From assembly GCA_003116975.1 (NCBI GenBank), contig BGKB01000204.1:48008-112007 (forward strand): a stretch of DNA of 64,000 bases. The letters run 5' to 3'. The notes under the pieces are model-generated. The model saw nothing but the letters and a program-made list of their open reading frames with translations. It ran no database searches and was not told the DNA's origin. Below are positions 57,558 to 64,000 of the stretch, piece by piece. How positions within the stretch are numbered: position 1 is the first letter of the stretch; each line of letters starts with the position of its first letter. Position numbers and translations under genes: made by a program. Origin of the DNA: Aurantiochytrium sp. KH105. Lineage: Eukaryota > Sar > Bigyra > Thraustochytrida > Thraustochytriidae.

Positions 57558-58958
57558 TTAGAAAATGTTGCAGCAGCTGCGGTTCGCAGAGGACTTGGGC
57601 CTTTCAGCCCCAGGACCACTCGTGGCGCCGCCAGCCGCGGCAGAAGAAGACGAAGGAGAAGTCCCAGGACCAGCGCCAGTAGAAGCAGCGCCCGGAGAAG
57701 AAGTTGTGGTACAATCGCCACCGAGTGATGCCACAACGGGTACCACAGGAGGCGCGGCAGCATCCACAGCAGCATCGGCGTTTGGCGTGGCGGGAGAGAC
57801 GGGGAGGTGCGCGTCCTCATTCGTGCCGATAGTATCTACGTCGTCGTCTTCGTGAAGCGTGTTGGCAGACGAAGACGCAGCGGAAGGACGGCCAAGGCCG
57901 CTGTCATCCCGCAAGCCCTTGGATGAGGATGCTGCCTTGCGCCACAACTTGGCGTGCTTTTTAGCGTTGACAATCTTATAGAGATCAAGCTGAAAGGGCG
58001 TAATGGCCTGCTCGCGCTCAGACTCGGTAAGCTCGACTTTGTCGGGTTGCGCGAGCTCCTCGTCGGAGAATTCGAACCAGGAGCTTTCGATGAGCTCGGT
58101 CATGCCGAGGCGCTTCTTGGGATCCTTTTCCAAAACACCCGCCAGCAGTTCAGAAAGCGGGTCAGACAGGCCCTCTGGAATAACGAGCTTACCCTTTTCG
58201 ATCGCCTCAAAGACTGATTCGGCGTCCGCGCCATAAAATGGGAGCTCGCCGTTGACAAAGGCGTAGAGGCAAACGCCAAAGGCCCAAATATCGATGAGGT
58301 AGCCATTGTATTTGTCATCGGTGATCATTTCAGGCGCCATAAACTGGTAGGTACCCTGCATGTTGGAAAGCGAGGCGCTTTGGGTTTTCTCCAGTTCGAG
58401 TTTCTGCGCAATACCGAAATCGCCAATTTTAACGCGCCCGTCGCTGGCGAGCAGCAGATTTTCCGGCTTGAGGTCGCGATGAATAATTTCCTGCGCGTGA
58501 AGATAGCGGAGCCCATCGAGGACGCCCTGGGCGATCGGTCTGGCTGCATTCTCGGAGAAGACGCCGCCGCCCTTCTTGCTGTAGCGAGCGTCCGCGCCGG
58601 ACCAGTACATGACCTGTCCGCCAGAGACGAACTCGAGCACAATGTACAGGTTGTCGGTGTCTTCGTTATCAATGGCCTCCACGAGGCCGACCAGGTTGGG
58701 GTGGTGGACCTTCTTCATGATGGCGATTTCGCGCTGGACATCGTCGAGGGCGGTCTTTACCTTCATGCGGCGGCCCTCCTTCTTGAACTCGCGCTTCTTC
58801 TTGAGAAAGCTGCGGCTCAGGCACTTGACGGCGAAGAGGTCATCGCCCTTGCGCCCCTCGCGGACCTCCCCAAAGGAGCCCTGGCCCAGCAGCGCGCCCA
58901 GCGTGTACTCGTTCACCACGTCGCCGTCCTTGGCGACGAAGCCGTCGTCGTCCATCAT
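57558..58958 (-). CDS. CaMKK/SAK1-like Ser/Thr protein kinase with C-terminal CaaX motif
   Basis: The 466-residue protein starts at ATG 58958 (MMDDDGFVAKDG). The kinase domain (about 18-300) has GQGSFGEV, AVKCL, IHRDLKPENLLL, DFGIAQK, GTYQFMAPEM and DIWAFGVCLYAF. All catalytic residues are present. A basic insert between the AVK strand and helix C (FLKKKREFKKEGRRMKVKT) is typical of CaMKK-type kinases, which activate AMPK or CaMK. A short conserved extension follows (ITPFQLDLYKIVNAKK). The Ser/Ala/Pro-rich tail ends RSCCNIF. The last four residues, CNIF, fit a CaaX prenylation box with an extra Cys beside it, so membrane anchoring is likely. A calmodulin-binding helix was not identified with confidence. 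Confidence 0.88.
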   Translation of the reverse strand: MMDDDGFVAKDGDVVNEYTLGALLGQGSFGEVREGRKGDDLFAVKCLSRSFLKKKREFKKEGRRMKVKTALDDVQREIAIMKKVHHPNLVGLVEAIDNEDTDNLYIVLEFVSGGQVMYWSGADARYSKKGGGVFSENAARPIAQGVLDGLRYLHAQEIIHRDLKPENLLLASDGRVKIGDFGIAQKLELEKTQSASLSNMQGTYQFMAPEMITDDKYNGYLIDIWAFGVCLYAFVNGELPFYGADAESVFEAIEKGKLVIPEGLSDPLSELLAGVLEKDPKKRLGMTELIESSWFEFSDEELAQPDKVELTESEREQAITPFQLDLYKIVNAKKHAKLWRKAASSSKGLRDDSGLGRPSAASSSANTLHEDDDVDTIGTNEDAHLPVSPATPNADAAVDAAAPPVVPVVASLGGDCTTTSSPGAASTGAGPGTSPSSSSAAAGGATSGPGAERPKSSANRSCCNIF

Positions 58959-61408
58959 CGTCTCTCCCTCGCGCGGGCCGCTCGCGGCGGCGGCGTGCGC
59001 GCGGCGCCGCGGCGCCTCTTCTCGCCTCGCCTCGGTGCGCGCGGGGCCAGTGCGCAGCGAGCTCTGCCGCGCGGCCGCGAGACTCGGAGCAGCGAGGGAA
59101 GGAGGCCAAATGGGGCTCTCTCGGCCCCGGCGCGTGCGCACCGTGTCTACGTTGGAGTTCACGTTGCGAAGTGCCGCCAAACTGGTCACGTAGTACACTA
59201 TTCTCGTATACCCCGAGGGTCAACCAGCAGCACCAGCAGCAGCTGCTGCAGCCCTGGCAGCTGCGGCCGAGATCGAATTGCCTGGTGAGGAGATGGAGCA
59301 GCTGCGAATGTGAGGCGAGTCTGCGGGCATGAAAGGGAACAAGGTATGTGCAGGCGCGAGACCAAGATGATACTAGAGAGGAAAAGTATAGGCCTTATAC
59401 GTCTAGATGCGCGTGAGACGGGGGAAGGGAGAGGCGGACATTGGCGATTCGTGAAAGCATGGGGCGCAAAACCAGCGGTTGCTCAGTTCATGCCCGCGGA
59501 CGCCTCCAGTTTGGACTTTGAGCGGTTGGAGTCGATTGTTCACTTTCCACAAAAAGACCTTCCGGTAGTCGACCCTTTTGGGTGCCAGGGTGTCAGGTAA
59601 CCGAGTCTTCCTCTTCATCGCGAGAACTCCTCGCAACTCACGTCTGCACTTGAGGGGCTCAAGATAGACGATCGATCTACTGTTGTGTTGTCAAATCTGC
59701 TCTTGCAAAATCGGATCAAGAGCATCAAGAGAGCGTGTGCAAGTAAATGCTTGACCAAACCATTTACATCCCATCACGATCCCTTTCGCGAAAAGATACA
59801 AAGACTCGTCAAACTCTGGTTCCGGGCAAGTCCTCTACCTGCAGAGTCGCTGCAAAAAGAAACCTGCAAAAGATCAATAAAAGAAAAGACGCGACGGAGA
59901 ATGCGCGACCAAGACTCTCCCTTCTCTACTCTTTTGATTTTCTTCATGAAGACGCTACCAGTCAAGCCAAGACTTGGGAATCTCCCCCCTGGGCAACATG
60001 AAGTGTGGTCGACGTGCTACCTGTATTGAACGAGTTGTTTAAGATTAGAAGACTTCGTTTCATGGATATGCAGACTATCTTACTTCCAACCCGAACTTGC
60101 TCCATAGACGCGTCTGCGAGCTGTAGCGGCTATCCGGTACTCCCAGCGGCTGGGGCGTTCTCTCCAGACGACTTCACCACCGCTCACACGATCAACGCGT
60201 GCATGCACAAATTCGCAACTCCATCGACGGCTCGCTGACAATCGCAAAGTTCAGAAAATTGTGCGGGCCGCCATGCTCAGCAGACGTTCATCCGCAAGGC
60301 CCGAGGCGCAAAATATTCCAATCTCCTGTCGCAACGACGTGGCCCTAGTTAGTTTATTTTGCAAACCACAGTGTTCCGCCCACACCCACTGCAGTGCCAG
60401 GGGAGAGAGGGAAGGCGTTTCCGAAATAAATCCGTTGGGTGTTTGGCGGCTCGGCGAGTCATGGCGCAAATGCAGGGCGGCAGTGCAGCGCAGAGCAGCG
60501 CCCATGCCTGGAGGACTGGGCATCCGAGCTTCCCTCTTGGTAGACCTTTCGGACGGGACGAGCGGAGCCGGATTTGCGTCTGACTCCGCTTGCGGGAAGG
60601 TTGACGCTGTGCTTGGCTGGTTCTGTCGACGGTTCCAGCGAATCGCAGGCCATTAAACCACGCATTCCGTGTAAATTTTAGTGATTGATCTCAGCCGCAG
60701 AGCTTCCTTGTGAGCAACGTACGCTTCGAAGATGGAAGCAGTAAGACTGCAGCCGGCCAGCACCATGCTTGATATTTCCGTTCAGACAAATCCGGGAACC
60801 GGCCTGATCCAAACAATGAGCTCAAGGCTTCTCTCGCGGGCAGTGATGCCTCTCGAGCGTGCAAAATGAGGGGAACTGTGTCGGTTGGAACTGCGATCGG
60901 CAACCGCAGGGTTCTGATTCGTCATTGGGTCCTGAAAGAATAATTTGTTCGTGTCGCACGCTGTGGTCCATGCTCATCTTGCTGTAGGGGTTCATAGCGC
61001 CCGCCCGCGACCAGGCCATCGGCCAATGCACCTAGACAACAATAGGCTGACTGTGAATTATAAAGTCGTACCTAGACTAAGGCTGATCCTACCCTGCGGG
61101 GCCGTTACGGTGCGGACTATCCGGCGCGCGGTGCGTTCTACCTGTGGACTAAGGGAAGCGTGTCCTTTCCGGTTCCGCCTCATTGCACTTGGAACAAAAG
61201 GCTGTCGACGGGAACGAAACAGTGAAAATCAAGGCTACTTTTGAATGTTGGATCATTTTCGACCGGCACTTATTCGTTGGCCGTCATCGATGCGATCGTA
61301 ATGCAATCCCCAAGTCTTTTGACTCACGAAAGCAAACTGCGAAAGCTGGCCAGTTGGCTCAGCGTCAAGACAGTTCAACAAGGTATTTCAGCAGTCTGTG
61401 AGAAGAGG
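58959..61408. other. Long intergenic region, no gene recognised
   Basis: This is 2.45 kb between the kinase start (-) and the GPCR-like gene (+). Short frames on both strands have no domain. A CAGCAG/CTGCTG cluster lies at about 59225-59260 and a TATA-like ATTATAAAG near 61056. It probably contains both promoters. Confidence 0.5.
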
Positions 61409-63829
61409 ATGCGGTCACGTTCGTTCGCTGTAGCTTTCGCGCTGCTGCTCACCGCGACGCCTGCGACAGCTCTGCGCGCGGACCCGCTCGTCGATTCGTG
61501 CGCTCGAGGTGAGGCAAACTGCTGCTTTCCGGAGTCGAAATGGCCAAAACCAACCATGGAATCGCGCTTTCGTTGCGCACCAGACGAGGATGGGAGCTAC
61601 CCTTGCAGCGTCAGGCTCGCTGTCAGCGACTGGATTGGGAGCTTTATCAACGTCTACGTTGCCAAGATCTTCATCGAGGAGTTCCTCGGGTATCCCGTCG
61701 AAATCACGGCCGATTCCAGCGACTACACGGGGACTATTAGGGAGTCAGATGTTTACGCGGAAAATGGGACGTTGGTTGAGCCGAGCGGTTGGAGACTCCT
61801 CGAGAGCGGAGACGTCGACGTCATTCTCGAATACTGGCCTTCGGGACATCGAGATAATATTCGCGAGTTCGTTGTGGAACGCGGGACCGTGAAGACGGCC
61901 GGCGAAAATGGAATTGAGGGCCGAATCGGATGGTTCATGCCCTCGTTCGTGGGCGAAGACAATGACCCGGCTCTCGACTACTGGCGTACGCTCACCGACC
62001 CGGCCAAAGCGAGTCTCTTTCCTCATCCGGCGGCGACCACGCCTTGCTGTCGTTCCGATATGGACCAAGGTGCCAACGCTCCTTGTGTCCCAACGGAGGC
62101 TCTGGGTGGCACGAAAGTGGCAGATGGAGGCATGGCCAATGCGATGGACGAGTGTGACGCCGTGTCGGCCACGGCGTGGCACGAGATTCCGACCACGGGA
62201 GGGCGCTTTCTGGGAGCACAGCCGACTTGGACTCACCATGATGATCAGATTATTCGGAACCTGGGTCTGCCTCTCACTCTCGTCTTTGCGGGCTCCGAGG
62301 AGAAAATCTTGGAGGAGATTGAGACTGCCCACACGTCAAGAACACCGCTCTTGTTCTATTTCTGGAAGCCGCACGGCGCCTTTCGCATGTACGACTTCGA
62401 CGACTTTCTGCTGCCGCTCAGCAGCGCGGAATGTCGATCGGCGCAGATAACTGGTGACGCCAACTGCGGGTACCCGATTGAGCTGCTTGCTAAGGCATAC
62501 TCGGTATCATTGGAGCAAAGTAAGCCAGATGTGGCACACTTTGTTGGCGCCATGGTGTTCAACTCGACTGTGCAGCAAGAAGAGATCCACTATGAGCTCT
62601 TGGTCAACAGTTCGCGGACGCTGAACGAAGCAGCTTGTGAGTGGGTCAAGATCAACGAGCACACCTGGACGGATTGGACAGAGAGCGTTGTGCGCCAGTA
62701 CGAAGGCGAAGTATGGCAAGATGAGGTTCTCGAGCCAACGGTCGTGGCTTGCGACTGCAAACCCAATGGTCTGCGTGATGTCGTGGCCGTGTACGATACT
62801 TCTGCGTATGCTGAGGACGGCTCTGTGATTATCGAGGTGGATCCGAGCCCATGCTCGGAGGCACGCAATGTGTCGCTGTACAAGACCCGCTGGAGCACGA
62901 TGCTGCTGGAGACCGAGGTGCTCAAGGAGATCCAGTGCGCTCATGTACCACTTGGGAGCTCTGGTGAGATCATCATTCTAACGTTGGCTTCCATCGCATG
63001 GCTCGTGCTCTTGATTTGCCTGGTGTTCGTCGTGGCGTATCGCAGCCACAAGGCGGTGAAGAGCGCTCGCATCCGTACGCTCATGATTCTCTTGTTTGGC
63101 GCAGCGCTGATGAACGGAGCAGAGACGTCTCAAATTGGCGAGCCAACGCGTGTCAAGTGTGCGATGCGCTTTTCGCTGCTGCTCTTTGGCTTCATGTACT
63201 TTGTGGGATCGCTTCTCATCAAGCAGTTCGTCATTGCTTCGGTCATGAAGCGTGCGCAAAAGTTGGATCGGCGCAAGAAGAAGGGCGGTCAGGTGTTCAT
63301 GAGGTTTGAGTTTACGATCTGCACGCTCGTGGCTCTTGCTCTTCTTGCCATCTGGTACGCAGTCGTGGGCTTTGAGCCCGAAGCGGTGGTCGCAGACGTG
63401 CTGCTGGACGTCGACGAGCTCGTGTGTCCGACGGACTCGACGCTGCTAATGCTCATCATTGCCGTGTGCTACTTGCTGATTGTTGTGAGCTGCGTGCTCG
63501 CGAGCCAGACGCGAGGTCTTTCGGGGCTGGTGTTCAACGAGGGCAAGTTCATGTTGTTTTCAAACTACAATGTGGCTGTGTTGACGGGTCTCTCGCTGTT
63601 TGTGACGCTTTCCCCGGGCATGGACGCCTCGCTGAAGAGCCTGTTCGTTTCATTTTGCATTCTCTTCAGTACGGTGTCGTGCGCGCTTTTGGTGGTTGGC
63701 TCGCGCGTGTATGCAGCTGGCTTCAATATCAACGCAACGCTTCTCGCAACAGCCACCACTACTGCGCCAGTCACCCAGCGTGGCTCGGCCGCTGCAAGTT
63801 CAGTAGTTGGGACGACAGTTGCAAAATAG
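61409..63829 (+). CDS. Glycine-betaine-binding protein/class C GPCR fusion receptor
   Basis: The 806-residue protein starts at ATG 61409 with a signal peptide (MRSRSFAVAFALLLTATPATA). Residues about 45-515 resemble bacterial OpuAC/ProX-type quaternary-amine binding proteins. The evidence is SDWIGSFINVYVAKIFIEEFLGYPVEI-type opening text, ESGDVDVILEYWPSGH and LLFYFWKPHGAFRMYDF, with the aromatic residues such proteins use for a betaine cage. Cys residues and N-glycosylation-type NST/NSS sites fit an extracellular domain. Seven hydrophobic helices follow at about 521-780. Between helices 5 and 6 lies FNEGKFMLFSNYNVAVLTG, matching the class C (GABA-B-like) motif NESKYIxxSxYNVAVL. The longer frame from 61241 would bury the signal peptide. 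A role sensing betaine-like osmolytes is inference. Confidence 0.85.
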   Translation: MRSRSFAVAFALLLTATPATALRADPLVDSCARGEANCCFPESKWPKPTMESRFRCAPDEDGSYPCSVRLAVSDWIGSFINVYVAKIFIEEFLGYPVEITADSSDYTGTIRESDVYAENGTLVEPSGWRLLESGDVDVILEYWPSGHRDNIREFVVERGTVKTAGENGIEGRIGWFMPSFVGEDNDPALDYWRTLTDPAKASLFPHPAATTPCCRSDMDQGANAPCVPTEALGGTKVADGGMANAMDECDAVSATAWHEIPTTGGRFLGAQPTWTHHDDQIIRNLGLPLTLVFAGSEEKILEEIETAHTSRTPLLFYFWKPHGAFRMYDFDDFLLPLSSAECRSAQITGDANCGYPIELLAKAYSVSLEQSKPDVAHFVGAMVFNSTVQQEEIHYELLVNSSRTLNEAACEWVKINEHTWTDWTESVVRQYEGEVWQDEVLEPTVVACDCKPNGLRDVVAVYDTSAYAEDGSVIIEVDPSPCSEARNVSLYKTRWSTMLLETEVLKEIQCAHVPLGSSGEIIILTLASIAWLVLLICLVFVVAYRSHKAVKSARIRTLMILLFGAALMNGAETSQIGEPTRVKCAMRFSLLLFGFMYFVGSLLIKQFVIASVMKRAQKLDRRKKKGGQVFMRFEFTICTLVALALLAIWYAVVGFEPEAVVADVLLDVDELVCPTDSTLLMLIIAVCYLLIVVSCVLASQTRGLSGLVFNEGKFMLFSNYNVAVLTGLSLFVTLSPGMDASLKSLFVSFCILFSTVSCALLVVGSRVYAAGFNINATLLATATTTAPVTQRGSAAASSVVGTTVAK

Positions 63830-64000
63830 TTTTTTTAATCCGTACGACCCTTTATTGACGCGAAGTCTGATTGAAGGAAAGAACAACAAAGATGATTCGT
63901 CTAAACGTAAAAAATTCTCCCCTCCGCGCGTAGCGCGATGGGGAGGAAGAAGTTGGAGTCTCACGCAGCTGCTCGGAGACTGTGGTCGATTGCCTAGTTT
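63830..64000. other. 3' flank of the GPCR-like gene
   Basis: This is 170 bp to the window edge, starting with a T-run. No gene is seen. Confidence 0.4.

Overview
The window looks like nuclear DNA of a flagellate-forming, non-photosynthetic protist. A labyrinthulomycete (thraustochytrid-type stramenopile) is my best guess. The supporting features are GC-rich, tightly packed genes on both strands with no operon logic, mostly intronless genes with a few short GT-AG introns, and many simple-sequence tracts. The gene set is purely eukaryotic: TFIID TAF6, AP-2 mu, small Tim, PA200, HAT1, a DEK1-type calpain and probable flagellar proteins. The lineage is inferred from gene content and style, not from a marker gene. 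I saw no rRNA, tRNA, transposon, CRISPR array or virus-like sequence.

Layout. 1-2190: a tandem-repeat array, then protoporphyrinogen oxidase (-). 3801-5408: coiled-coil protein of unknown function (+). 6170-11455: proteasome activator PA200/Blm10 (-). 12512-16720: LRR-Roc-COR-TIR protein (-), divergent from a mitochondrial-type HtrA protease (+, 17275-18591). 18891-24393: a divergent pair, a motif-repeat protein (-) and a CFAP92-like protein (+), both possibly flagellar. 24490-28388: a UBM/SHOCT protein and an ADA2-type adenosine deaminase (both -). 30329-34745: a VTT-domain membrane protein (+), Tim10-like protein (-, one intron) and TAF6 (+). 35011-36469: two divergent related TPR-like genes, one intronless and one with four exons. 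37737-41184: RanBP2-zinc-finger/RhoGAP protein (+, 13-nt first coding exon) and LACTB2 (-, one intron). 43411-50373: a 2320-residue DEK1-like membrane calpain (+). 50654-53909: HAT1 and AP-2 mu (-). 55950-58958: mitochondrial-type quinone reductase (+) and a CaMKK-like kinase with a CaaX end (-). 61409-63829: a glycine-betaine-binding-protein ectodomain fused to a class C GPCR seven-helix domain (+).

The genes do not form one pathway. Most are housekeeping: haem synthesis, proteasome, mitochondrial import and quality control, transcription, chromatin and endocytosis. The stand-out signalling proteins are the betaine-binding GPCR fusion, the TIR-bearing ROCO protein, the zinc-finger RhoGAP and the membrane calpain with an altered catalytic triad. 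Two genes (PPOX and PA200) have the last codons of their reading frame repeated just beyond the stop. In PA200 the repeat sits behind a good 3' splice site, so it may be an alternative last exon. Several start codons were moved to the first true ATG because longer open frames begin at TTG, GTG or other non-ATG codons.
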